From NCBI GenBank assembly GCA_030267565.1, contig BRXU01000003.1, positions 8,295,001-8,359,000 of the forward strand: a stretch of DNA of 64,000 nucleotides. The letters run 5' to 3'. This document shows positions 36,001 through 47,197 of this stretch, one piece after another (position 1 is the stretch's first letter; every line of letters starts with the position of its first letter). A program made the position numbers and the translations under genes. This stretch comes from Pleodorina starrii. Taxonomy: Eukaryota > Chlorophyta > Chlorophyceae > Chlamydomonadales > Volvocaceae. The notes beneath the pieces are model-generated. The model did not search any database, had not been told where the DNA came from, and saw nothing but the letters and a program-made list of their open reading frames with translations.

Positions 36001-39000
36001 TGGAATCTCGAGTGTAATCATCGCCCGTGTGAATGCACAGCTGCGTGCGCGACACACAGCTATGCATAAATGGCTTGACCTTGGACAGTTTCTCTCGCCT
36101 GATGTGTGTGGGTATGCATGCGGGCTGAGCGCGGCAAACGGCCGCGCGGCACGCCGCCTGCGTGGGTACGCGCCGCCCCCGCTCCCTCCGCCCATCCTCT
36201 CCCTCAACCGCCGCGAAACGCGCAAAACCGAGCGCCGACCAACCCTCCCCGTTTGCACCACCCACCGACAAAGTTGAGCTGCGACTCGACTGCCTCCCGG
36301 GGCATGGACCGCAACGTCGCCGCGTCCAGGTGCTGCGAGGGACGGGGCACAAGACATGGCAGAGAGGCGGCGACACGACAGATGTTGTTCAAGCAGGTGA
36401 TGGCAAAGTGACGACGATGGATGCCATTTCAGCGGGCGGCCCTGCCGCGAGGCTACCGTACTTCCAAAAAGTGGCAACAAAATTTGATTTGACGTCGCGG
36501 GCGTGGCACCCGGCTAGCCGCGCAGGTGGCGCGACGACGCAGACGGCAGCAGCAGCAGCAGTAGCAGCGACGCCGACACGCTCGCCTGCACTCACCGGCG
36601 GCAGGACCTTATGCGCCAGCGCAATGACTCGGGCTCCCTCCGCCGCGTACCGCTTGTACTGACTGTCGTAGTCGGACGGGACAGAGGCTGCCGGAGGGCG
36701 ATCGAGTGGGGGGATTGGTAAAGGAACAAGAGTCCGGAGTCGGGAGGTGTCAAGTCAGTCAGTCCGTGGGGACGGGGGTTATCCACGTATAGGCCGGAGC
36801 CCGTGAACGGTAAAAGTAACAGAAGAAGGCCGTCTCGGGACGGGGGGGGGGGGCGAGGTGCGGCGCGGGCGCAGCAAAGTGGCAACAGGTGTCACTGGCC
36901 AGTGGTAACGCAATGGCTCCCATCCCCACCCGTTTGCGGCCGTCCCCAAGCCACCAGCAGCCACCTTCCCGGCGCATCATCACGCCATACGAGTCGGCTC
37001 CCGTCCCTTCGCTGCGGTTTCTTCTCTCCTTACTCCCCACGCGGCGCCCCTCTAATCAGTAATCACACCCGCAGTACGGCCCCATGCATGTCCCCCGAAC
37101 AACACCCTTCCAAACGAACGGCCCTTCCTCAGCACCAAACCCTTGTAGGCACGCCTTCACGTGCCTGTAAGGTCCTGTCAGGTCCTGTAAGGTTTTGTCT
37201 TTACCCGTTCCCAAGCCCAACCCCGACATCCCCCCCCACCCTGGTCCCCCCGTCGACGCACCCAGCAGGCCCTTGAGCACCTCCGGTGCACCCTTGGCCA
37301 CCACCACGTGCTGCGGCCCCGAGCCGGTGGCGCCGGCCTGGGCCGCCTCCGACGCGCCGTAGGCGTAGGGCGAGGGCCCGGCCAGCCCCGGCGAGTCGTC
37401 CTCCAGCCGCAGCATTGCCGACATGCGCTTCAGGTGGGAGGAGAAGTGGAAGCGGTGGAGCAGGGTGGCGCGGACCTTGCGGTCGGGGCTCAGCGACACG
37501 TCCGCGCCGCCGCTGCCGCCCGCGAAGGTCCACCCCACCGACTGCAGGGGCACGGAAATGGAACGGGAACGGGAATGGAACGGAGCGGAAGGGGGCGGGT
37601 CGGATGGCGGGTCGGATGGCGGGTTGGACCGCGGGGGGCGAGATTTTCGTTATACATGACAGAATCGGAAGGCACGCATGCGGATTGAAGAGAGGGGAAC
37701 AATGCAGCGTAGGAGGATGCGGGGGCTGCGGGGGCTGCGGGGGCTGCGGAGTCCCCGACGTGCAGACTCTGATGTGTCGGTGTGCAGACTCTTGGTGTGT
37801 CGGCGTGTCGTGTCATGCGGTAGAATCGAGGTCGACGTCGGTGCCCGCAGCCGGTGAACAATTAGAACGAAGCGCGGTGAGAAAACTCATTTAAGAGGCG
37901 CTCCTCTCAGAGCACCGTGCAGGCCAGCCGGTGGGCCGCTTCCGCCCTCTGCCCCCCACCAGCCCCTCCCCATGGGCAGCTGCCGCGCACCTCCAGGGCC
38001 GCCTTCTCCAGCGGGTCTCCCACCACCTCGGTGGCCGACGAGTCGCCGCCGGTCCCTCCCTCACCCGCCGACACCTGCACCAGGCTGTGGCAGGCCGCAA
38101 GCACCAGCGTGGCGCGCGGGCCGAAGCGCCTGCGAGGGGGAGGAACGGACCGGGTCGGGGGTGAGGCGAGAGAGCGGGGCGTGAGAGCGAGGCGGGGGCG
38201 CGTTCCTCTTGCGGCTGCAGCGGGCTGAGGGGTGCTGGAGAGCGGGGAGGCGCGGAAACCTCACGCGTCCCATAACGTGACGTTTGGTGCTTACGAGTTA
38301 ATGCTTTGCGGACGTTTTTCAAGTGCGGGCGGGGCTCCGCCGGCGCATGCGCCAATACCACTTGCGCCTATGCCCCTTCCCCCCAAGCTGCAGCCCCAGC
38401 CAGCCACCCCCTCAACCGCCCCTACGCACCGCGGGGCCTTGACCAGCGCCGGGTCCGCCAGCTCGTCCTCATCGGGACCCCGCTGGACGCCGTCTGGCCC
38501 CAGTTGCTCCGGCTGGTCCCTAAATCCAAATCCAAGGGACGGATGAGAAATCAAGATGTAAGAAGCATCACTTATTCTGCTTACAGTAAGTCAGCAGAGG
38601 ACAGGATAGGCGAGGCAAGGGGCCAATGTTCCGAACGCTCAGAAGCTTACAAAACGCTTCTTGGGTTCGCACGAGCATCGACTGGCCGGGGGGATGCAAC
38701 CCGCCCGGTGGAACAAAGAGCCCCCAAGCACCGACCGACCGACCTCGTGGTGCATGCCCCCTCACAAGGCCCACCTGAACGTCACGCGCCGCTCGCGCTC
38801 CTTGGCCTTGCCGCCGCCGGCCTTGGAGCCGCCGCCGCCTCCGCCGTCCTCCCCCGCCGGCGTGGCGCCGGGCGGCAGCTGCGGCCTGGGCTCCGGGTCC
38901 CCCACCAGCCCCTCCAGCAGCAGGTGGTCGCTGGTGAGGGTGCCGGTCTTGTCGAAGCAGCAAACCTCCACCTGGGCAGCGCAACGCGGGGCGGCGCGAT

Positions 39001-42000
39001 TTAAATTGAGATATCAACAATAAACAATAAAGATGTCAACAAGGGGGCAGTGGGGCTGAGGGGCAATACACACGAAACCGCAGCGGCGGAATGGGCAGAG
39101 GGATGGCAATGGATGGATGGTGCATGGATGTATCCCCGTGAGGGAGGAGGACAACGCCCCAAACCCTTCGACCCTTTGGATGCTTGCCCACCCGTGCCCA
39201 CACCCGTGCCCCCCGCCCTCAAGCCAACCCTCAACCCTCAACCCTCACGCCGCAAGCCGCACCTTGCCCGCAAAGGGGATGCGAAAGGGCTCCGTGCAAA
39301 AGACCCTCTTGCGGGCCAGCGCCAGCAGCGAGGCATTGACCGCCAGCGACAGCTCCATGGGCAGCTCGGGCGGGATGACCGAGGTGACGATCATGATGCA
39401 GTTCAGGATGAGCTTGAAGCGGCTGCGGCTGACGTCCTGGGGGAGGAAGAGGAGGGGGAGCGGGGGCGAGGAGCATGAATGTGGAGGACAGGGCAGCGAC
39501 AGCGCTCGGGAGGTGGCCGGCGGGCGGCAAGGGGACGCGGCGCCTTCCTTTGATCCTTTCACCGCCTTTCACCGCTATATCTCTTACGCTCATGACTTAA
39601 TGATACTACCCCTGGCTGCTCCTCCTCCCGGCCAGGTGCCTCCCGCCCCTCCCCGCCATCCCGCACCTGCAGCCCGTTGACGAGCACATAGTACGCGGCC
39701 GACAGCGCAAAGAGCAGCAGGAAGGCGATGAAGAGGCCCGCCTCCGCATTGTTGGCGGTGACGCGCTCCGTGGAGAAGAGGATGGTGCGCATCAGTCGGC
39801 CCTGCGCGGTCTCAAAGCCAGTGCGCAGCACCACCGCCAGGCAGCCGCCGTCGGGGGTGCTGCGGCAAGAAAACGGGCGAGGGCGAGGGGCCGTGCCGTG
39901 CCGGCCGGGCGCAGCATGTCGATGCGTGATGGAAGCGCGATGCCTCTCGCGTCAATGCCCGCCAAGTGGTCAACAGCTGTCAACAGCGGTCCGCAGGACC
40001 CCAATACGCACTGGCCCTGCGCACGCCGTGCCGGGGCCGGGCCATCCTAAGCCGAAAACGGACCGAACACCCCTCCCCCCCAAACCGCGCACCCGCAAGC
40101 CTCCCCGATCCTGCACAGCCTCCCCCCTCCCTTCAACGCGGTCCCACGCACGCACCGGATGCGCGCGCCCTTGTCTGCCGTGTGCTGCAGGATCTTGGTG
40201 CCCCCGAACAGGATGTGGTGCTTGTGCTGCTTGTTCGACAGGCGCTGCCGGGCGGTTGCCTCACTGAGCAGCTGGTCGCCGATGTTGGACTTCCACTGCG
40301 GAGTCGACTCGCCCGTCAGCACCGCCTCCTCCGCGATGCAGCTGCCGGCCAACAGCAGGCAGTCCGCGGGGACCACCTTGTCGCCACCGGCGGTGGTGGT
40401 GTCTGTGCAGGGCAGGTGCGGGTGGGCGTTACTGGCGCGGTGGCGAGGAGGTGAAGAGTCCCAACAGACCGTAAAGGGGTGTTATCCATGGATAGCGGGT
40501 GGGTAGGGGCGGGGATATCATTCATGCTGAAGCCTCCGGGCTGGTGTGGCCACGGTTGGGGGGCATTCGCGACAGCAAGTTGCACCCCTCCCCCGTTGAC
40601 CCCTAATCGAACTGCCTACCGGTACCCCCGCCCCCGTCCCGCGACGTCGCCCCCGGCTTGACGCTTTCATGCAGTGCCACACAGACAAACCAGTACCTGG
40701 TGCGTGCTGGCCGCCCACCCACCTGACGTGGGCCGACCGATGGAGATGACATCCCCCGGCAGCAGCGCGTCTCCAGGCACCTGCTCCCACTTGCCGCACC
40801 TGAAAAGGGTGTGGACAAGGTTGGAGGGGTGCGAGAGGGTGATGTGTGTGGAAAACAGCCCCCAAAAAACAGTTGGACTGCAGTAAATGGCGCGACCGCA
40901 ACTTGGACGTCGCATGAGACCAGTCCAGCTGCGACTGCCTCCTTTCCGCTCACGGGTTCTAGGCCCTCCTTCGCTGCCGCATGCGCCCGTGGGCAAGGTA
41001 TGAGCCCTGCATCCATCCCCCGCCATGCTCCGCCAGTCCTCCAGTCCTGCCGTCCTCCAGTGCCCCCGGCCGGGAGGACCGCGCCCACCCAGCACCCACC
41101 TGTAGACGTAGATGTTCTGCTTGGGCGTCTGCAGGGAGCGCAGCTCCTTGAGGTTTCGGAGCCGCTGGCCCACCACCGTGCTCTCAAAGGTGACCAGCAT
41201 GAACAGCGTAAAGAGCGAGTAGTAAAAGTACTCGTCAAGCATCCACAGCATCACGCAAAACACCTGAGTGGGAGGAGGCAGCGGGGGCCGTAAAGAGGCA
41301 GGGAGAGCGCCGGCGAGAGTACTGAACGCCCCAAACAGGACACAAAACCCACAGGCCAGGAGGACGCGGCCCGCCACGCAGTCCGCGCGTGTCCAGCTCG
41401 TGCATGCATCATGCGGCGACGCAGCGTGACGCCAGGCCAGGCCAGGCCAATAGCAATGGTAGCAGTGAGGCACACCGGCGGTGGTCGCACCTGGAACACA
41501 AAGAAGGGCGCCACCAGGTGCTCCTTCATGAGCGTCGAAAAGGCCGGCAGCGGCACATCGACCCGGTTGAGGCCGTATCTGGGGGCGGGGTGGGATGGGG
41601 TGGCAGGATGGGGGTCAGGGAGTTGTCTCCAAGGATGTGAGCACCCCGTTCGGGGCAAGCAAGCAGCCCCGGTCAGGCTTGTTTACTGACCTCCCACGGT
41701 GGGGGTCGGTCACATGCGGGCGGTAGGAGGTGGTAAGTATGGGCATAGGAACCAGGGGGTGAGAGGCGGCGGGTTAGGACAGCGTTCGCGGCTATGGGTA
41801 GACGGGCAGTGGTGGTAGCATATTTGGTAGCGCCATACAGGTAGCATGGCGCATAACAACGGCCCCGTGTGTGCACCGTAGCATAGCAGGACTACATAGT
41901 ACATCAAGGGTGTGGACGGCACAGCCCAGCGGAAAGGGAGGTAAAGTCATGCCCCGGGCGACCGTGCCGACACCCCCCCCACACACACAGCACAGAGCGC

Positions 42001-43416
42001 GCCACCCCGGGCCCCACCGGTCAAACGCAGCCAGCTGCTTCGCCTCTGTGCCATGCCCGCTCGCCTTGCTGTAAGTCTCAAAGGTCTCCTGCGGGGCAGC
42101 AGCAGCAGGCAAGTGTGGCCAACGCGTCGACAGAGGAACACCGCAAGATGATGGCGGCAGGAGGATGACGCCGTCCGAACAGGACAGGACAGCACAGGAC
42201 AGTCTGCCCGCGCCCGCCCAAGGAGCAGCAGGAACAACAGCCACGAGCAGCCAGCATCCCACCCGCGCCTCAGGGCCGCCGTCTCGACCCGTCCACCTAC
42301 CCTCCTGCTGAAGGTTACAGTTACTTGGCACAAAAATCCCATCCCCGTCACCATCCCCGCCACTGTGGTGCAAGGGGGCAGCCCCGCACCTTGTCCGGGA
42401 AGCGCAGCTTCTCAAACGCGTGCGCCGTGGGGTTGTACACGAAGCGCTGCCGCCGGAAATCAAAGCTCAGCTCCTCCGTCTCAATCAGGCCGTCTTTCTG
42501 CGGGGGCCCGGGCCAGACGGGAGTGTTCGGGGGTTTGTGCAATGTGATGCTGATGACATAGGACGAGGAGCCCCCGTCGCGGGGATCGCGGGCAACGGCA
42601 GCGGCACCAGCCAGGGCCCTGGAGCGTTGCGGCGGGGCGGCGGAGGGTGTGCGGCTTGGGCGTGGGAAGGCAAGCAGCGTGGAAATCAAACGTGGCGGCA
42701 ACTTACGGGAGCCGGAGGGCCGCCCGCCTTCATCTGGCTTGTTCCCCCAGTGTGCCCCCCACGGTGTACACGCCAGACGTCCGTTTGGTGTCTCGAACCA
42801 GGTGTCCACCCCTTTTGCTTGCTGCTTCCTCCTGAAATCTTGAAGCCTCGCTCTTACACGTTTCGGGAACACCCCGTGGTTACACCCTCAAGGTCCCCTC
42901 CCCGTCGGCACACGCCCGGTCCCCTCCCATGACTGATACCTACCACATATCGCCGGTCCAACGGCACTAACTCGGTGCTTCCGTTAAAGCGGACAGGCAC
43001 AACCAGAACGACCTCCGCATCGTCGAGGTCCGACACGTTAGCGGTGGACACAAAGGCCCGGAACTGGATGCTCCAGTGTGTGAACAGATGAGCAAGCATA
43101 TTAAGCAGCGCCGCAACTGCCATGGCATAGCAGTGATACGTGAAGAGCTCCCTGCAAGCGGCAGTTGTGCCAAATTGATCTTGGAGCACAATGACATTCA
43201 GCTAAGTTGCTCTGCTTGAACTCACCACTCATAGCGGCTGGCATGGTATCCAGTTTTGAACAAGATCAGCACATACAGCGCCAAGAAGGGAGCAATATCC
43301 AGTCTCCTCAGACCCGTGTTGCGCTTTCGTAGAATGACTTTTTCCAGCCCCTTCGCCAGGACTGCAGGTCGCCCTGGGGGGCCCTTGCCAGCCGCCGCAA
43401 TATCAGTATCAGACAT
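30074..43416 (-). CDS. P5A-type ATPase (Spf1/ATP13A1 family), 26 exons
   Basis: P5A ATPases sit in the ER membrane and remove misinserted transmembrane helices. Exons by upper boundary-lower boundary: 43416-43226, 43151-42944, 42497-42390, 42088-42018, 41578-41491, 41263-41100, 40799-40723, 40402-40156, 39859-39667, 39436-39263, 38971-38775, 38519-38430, 38129-37991, 37541-37262, 36687-36596, 36332-36266, 35050-34830, 34623-34531, 34218-34012, 33537-33338, 33071-32844, 32036-31922, 31543-31385, 31018-30899, 30697-30530, 30262-30074. All junctions are GT-AG; phases close to 4,086 nt (1,361 aa). Key motifs: TGES 332-335; PPELP 471-475, the P5A signature; DKTGT with phospho-Asp514; KGAPE 732-736; MITGD; GDGTND 959-964. 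Exon 20 adds a Lys/Ser/Gly-rich insert. The tail AAEDKKRQ ends in basic residues. An in-frame ATG at 43533 would add 39 residues. Confidence 0.95.
32317..32406 (-). ncRNA. Intronic structured repeat RNA, copy 1 (C/D-box-like)
   Basis: It lies in intron 21 of the P5A ATPase gene, on the gene's strand. Ends GGGC/GCCC can pair. A C-box-like AUGAUUA follows the 5' stem and CUGA (D box) precedes the 3' stem. Inside are hairpins CGAGAU/AUCUCG and AGCGUCA/UGAUGCU. Length is 90 nt. The bases before CUGA read acatatttc, as in copy 5. The RNA class is inferred. Confidence 0.5.
33797..33887 (-). ncRNA. Intronic structured repeat RNA, copy 2
   Basis: It lies in intron 19 of the P5A ATPase gene. Terminal stem, AUGAUUA, both hairpins and CUGA are as in the other copies (91 nt). 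The bases before CUGA read acattgacc. The flank (tttcgacgtgtct on the plus strand) is shared with copy 5, so the duplicated unit is larger than the RNA itself. Confidence 0.5.
35238..35329 (-). ncRNA. Intronic structured repeat RNA, copy 3 (most diverged)
   Basis: It lies in intron 16 of the P5A ATPase gene. Changes fall so that pairing survives: the second hairpin is AGCAUC/GAUGCU, turning a G-U pair of the other copies into A-U, and the loop differs. The first hairpin CGAGAU/AUCUCG, AUGAUUA and CUGA are intact (92 nt). Confidence 0.5.
35711..35801 (-). ncRNA. Intronic structured repeat RNA, copy 4
   Basis: It lies in intron 16 of the P5A ATPase gene and is almost identical to copy 2. The plus-strand flank ctcggatctcaagttcggcg after it is shared with copy 1, which again shows a duplicated block larger than the 91-nt core. 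Confidence 0.5.
35936..36026 (-). ncRNA. Intronic structured repeat RNA, copy 5
   Basis: This is the third copy within intron 16. The first hairpin has become CGAGAU/AUUUCG, a C-to-U change that keeps the pair as G-U. AUGAUUA, the second hairpin, CUGA and the GGGC/GCCC ends are kept (91 nt). Confidence 0.5.
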
Positions 43417-44066
43417 CTGTCCGCCTTGTCGGCCAATGCAGTTTCTGAAGGCCTTCCAATGGTTTGAGGTGCTCGCAACTAAAGCGACGAGACTGGGTGT
43501 TACACTATAATCACGAAATTTACTGGACTGCACATTGGCGCTGGGGTCGGCCCGTTACACAGCACGAGCCAGATCAACAGCGATGTGACAGTTTGAAGCA
43601 GTATTCCGACCGGCAAGAGGGTAATTACCGTCCCCACAGCTGCACGGCATTTACGATCAGGAACTGATTCGCATTGGGGGTAGGTCTACCGCGTACATCC
43701 AGCTATAAAATGCACAACAGCGTCCGTCGAGGATGGCAGCTGCGCTTAATGAGTCGCCGCTGTACAGGTACAGCTCCCGCCGTACAGACAGCGGTTGATA
43801 GTCGCCCTGATGGCCCCCCGGGGTGAACAGGACAGCAGGAAGCTGAAGGCGACCACGGCACATATGCATACAGCTGGCAACGAGCTGAACGTGAGGCATG
43901 CGGGCGGTGCATCCGAAACTGCACCCTGGGCTGCACGAGTTTTCATCCCGTGGATCGCATGCGGGTTGCACCAGCGGCATGATGAAGATGCCTGAATATT
44001 CGAGCCTCTTTTCCGCTTAAATGATGCAAGTTGCCCTGACAACTTATATGACACTCCGGTTAGCCA
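43417..44066. other. 5' flank of the P5A ATPase gene
   Basis: This stretch holds the 5' leader and presumably the promoter of the leftward ATPase gene. A plus-strand TATA-like tataaaa is at about 43704, in the wrong orientation for that gene. The upstream in-frame ATG (43531-43533) would extend the ATPase if used. No other gene is seen. Confidence 0.35.
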
Positions 44067-44510
44067 ATTTACATGACACGTTACGTTACCTCACGTTTAC
44101 ATGTAAAGTGGCAGGCCCAAACGGATCCCGATTTACATGGGCTGTTTTGGGGACGTTGTCTCTGTTGGCGCGAGGTCCGTACACACTACGTTTTGAGGCG
44201 GTAACGTCAAAGCCCCATGTCATATCACTCCAGCACGATCTTAAACCCTTAGGACGAAGCCTGCGAGCGTCGTTGCCCGTAATGGAACCCGACGCGCCGA
44301 GGTCGGCCTCTTCGCGCGAGAGCTCGTTCTCAGGGTACGCCAAGCCCTCGATGGCGGTCTCATCGCGCTCATTGTTTGCATATTGATTATACTATAGTTG
44401 TGTGGCGTCGGCGAGCGGCTGCGACCGCGGAAGGCCCTGCGCGGCGTCGGCATGGCTCTCGGAAGCTCGGCCTGACCGACCACTGTGTCTTGTCGAGAAG
44501 CAGCAGCGCC

Positions 44511-44948
44511 TTGTCAAGATCCATGTTGACTTTATGCAGAACTAGCCGGCAGCGAAACTCATTCGGGAGTGCCGAGCTGCCGACCGTGGTGAGGGACCGG
44601 TGCGCTTGTAGGTCGTACTATTTTGGAAAATAGTACGGCACGCATTCTCCAGCGCTGTTTCCGCGCACTTATCATAAAAGGTATTCACGTAACTGCCTGG
44701 ACTTGTATCGATTCGTTATATGTGCCCCAGCAGCTTTGGTCACTTAGGCAGCTATTCATAAATGGACATGACCACACAATGCTCTGAGCAAATACGCGTA
44801 GCACGGGATTGCATTAAGCAAGCAGAGGACATCAAGGCCGTGCGTGATATAGCACTCTTCGAGCTCGCGCGCTATGTTGCAGATTTGAAAGTCAATTCGG
44901 TGATAGATGATGACGCGATACTCAGCATGACACGTGGGAGCCTTGATT
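44511..44948 (+). repeat. Long inverted repeat, left arm
   Basis: The reverse complement of this arm lies at 46230-46703. The arm contains a 24-bp palindrome (44614-44637) with central GG. Both arms keep an open frame reading VRDIALFELARYVADLKVNS, which may be residual coding sequence or chance. Confidence 0.75.
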
Positions 44949-46229
44949 TCGGACACATGCCTGGCTTGAGCATAGTGCATAGGAGCAGTGCTCTGCTGCC
45001 GCTGCGCTTGTGCGGAGTTGCCCTTCGTCATGTACCGGTAGTATGTTTGGCGAGAAGTTCGCAGTGGAAACGCGATGGAGATCGCCGACGATAAGAACCG
45101 CTGAACCACCAAACAAACACGAAAACACGGTGTCCGCGTCCCGTTTTTTTCGTCGGAATGGTAATAGGGGGGGTGGGGAGAAAGTATGGGGTGTGGTGGG
45201 GGGGGGGCGCTTGACCCCCCCCTCCCCCATCATTCATTACTGGTTTCGGGGCTGTTTTCAGGGCGTACGAGCGGGCGAGCCGCTACTCCAGGCCGTTCTT
45301 GGCCTTGCTCGCTTTATCGGGTTCCCTTCCAGAACAGCCGTATCTGTATCTTCATCACTCAGATAATGTAATATGCCCGCTAAAAGTCAGCACCGCCGGT
45401 ATTATTATTAGTGTCGGAAGGATCCGAATGGTAATCCACAAAACATATGATTGTATATAATCGATACACCTTGACAAGTATTCTGGTGTCTGGCCTGCTT
45501 TGTCTCTGGGTCCTGCAGCTGAACGGCAGGGAACGGCCTTGAACGGCCTAGAAGGCAAGGACGAGTGGGTTGCTCCGCAATTAATGAGCCTTGAGGAGCT
45601 CAAAGAAGAATACACGAAACAATACTACGATTCAATTTAACGAGGACTATTTTTTCGCCGAACTCTGCATGGCGGCAAATTTGAAGCTACATAAATGATT
45701 GGGGATGGGGGGCATAGCATGAATGATGGGGGAGGGGGGGGTCTGGGCCCCCCTCCGTTACCATTCATACGGCAAATTTGAGACACGGACTCCCTCAAAA
45801 GGCGAGAAGACAACGGGTACGGGGAACAATGCTACGGGGAGCTGATGTCGTACTTTCATCACTTTCGGGTGGCCAAAGTACGGCGCATGGTTTACATGGT
45901 TTATAAGGTTTACGGCGCAGCTCTCTTCTTGTACGTATGCCTTGATTGACTTTTCAGACGGTGCATACTTTCGAAGCATGCAATGTGTCTCCGATTTTTG
46001 TTAAGTCCAACCCGGCAGAAATATGAGTTCCGATCAGCGGTTCAGCGGTACTTATTTCTGCGCGGCATAGTTTCAGTCATATATAAACACAGCCTACGCT
46101 TGGCGAAAAGTTCGCAGTGGGAACGCGATGGAGATCGCCGAGCGCTTGTTGTACCAAGTATATGACATAACTGAACGATTGGTATTGAAGGAAATCAAAA
46201 CTATGCTAACAGGCGGATTCCACTGAGTT

Positions 46230-46703
46230 GAATCAAGGCTCCCACGTGTCATGCTGAGTATCGCGTTCGGGGAAGCATTCGCTGGGGCCTTGGCCTGGCG
46301 GCCATCACTCAACACTATCACCGAATTGACTTTCAAATCTGCAACATAGCGCGCGAGCTCGAAGAGTGCTATATCACGCACGGCCTTGAAGTCCTCTGCT
46401 TGTTAATTGCAACCCCGTGCTACGCGTATTTGCTCAGAGCATTGCGTGGTCATGTCCATTTATGAATAGCTGCCTAAGTGACCAAAGCTGCTGGGGCACA
46501 TATAACGAACCGATACAAGTCCAGGCAGTTATGTGAATACCTTTTATGATAAGTGCGCGGGAACAGCGCTGGAGAATGCGTGCCGTACTATTTTCCAAAA
46601 TAGTACGACCTACAAGCGCACCGGTCCCTCACCACAGTCGGCACTCCCGAATGAGTTTCGCTGCCGGCTAGTTCTGCATAAAGTCAACATGGATTTTGAC
46701 AAG
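46230..46703 (-). repeat. Long inverted repeat, right arm
   Basis: This is the inverted partner of 44511-44948, with a ~35-bp extra segment near 46262-46300. It contains the palindrome at 46584-46607, here with central CC. Confidence 0.75.
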
Positions 46704-46708
46704 TCGTT

Positions 46709-46970
46709 CTGCTTGTTAATTGCAACCCCGTGCTACGCGTATTTGCTCAGAGCATTGCGTGGTCATGTCCATTTATGAATGACCAAAGCTGCTGGGGCAC
46801 ATATAACGAACCGATACAAGTCCAGGCAGTTATGTGAATACCTTTTATGATAAGTGCGCGGGAACAGCGCTGGAGAATGCGTGCCGTACTATTTTGGAAA
46901 ATAGTACGACCTACAAGCGCACCGGTCCCTCACCACAGTCGGCACTCCCGAATGAGTTTCGCTCAGTTAA
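46709..46970 (-). repeat. Tandem partial duplicate of the right arm
   Basis: It repeats about 46396-46662 in direct orientation, offset about 313 bp at its start, with an 11-bp deletion (agctgcctaag lost). Its palindrome (46885-46908) has central GG where the adjacent copy has CC. Homology stops sharply after gagtttcgct. Confidence 0.75.
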
Positions 46971-47197
46971 TTAATTACAGAGGAGCTGGATAACAGCTAC
47001 TTAGTGCGATCGCACGACTCTGTGGGTCTAATTGGGTTGTACTGGCTGTAACGGGGCGAGGGATCAACGTTTGGTCAATTACACCCCCCCCTGGGGCTAC
47101 GTTAGACTTTTTGGCCACGTAACGTGTAACGGACCCGTTACCCCATGCGAACTGACCACATTTCCTGTAAAGTGATAACGTAACGTGTCATGTAAAT

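Larger units (their letters stand above)
44067..47197. mobile_element. Composite foldback / terminal-inverted-repeat element
   Basis: A perfect 22-bp inverted repeat closes the element (44067-44088 and 47176-47197; core acatgacacgttacgtta). Inside is a second, long pair of inverted arms (44511-44948 and 46230-46703), near-identical except for a ~35-bp indel. Part of the right arm is duplicated in tandem at 46709-46970. A third pair (45215-45237 and 45719-45741) is a G/C homopolymer-rich 23-bp inverted repeat. Base composition is less GC-rich than in the neighbouring genes. No transposase is recognisable and no target-site duplication could be identified, so this is probably a non-autonomous or decayed element with nested insertions. 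Confidence 0.6.

Noticed and set aside
32317..36026. A repeated short peptide frame ([20 protein letters not shown]) at five places, as a small gene family.
   Set aside because: It is the translation of the intronic RNA-like repeat. Frames differ between copies, indels break them, and substitutions keep RNA pairing rather than codons.
42018..43416. Several overlapping ORFs around the P5A exons as separate genes.
   Set aside because: All are intron read-through or other-frame shadows. The 26-exon model closes in frame and covers the whole P5A family length.
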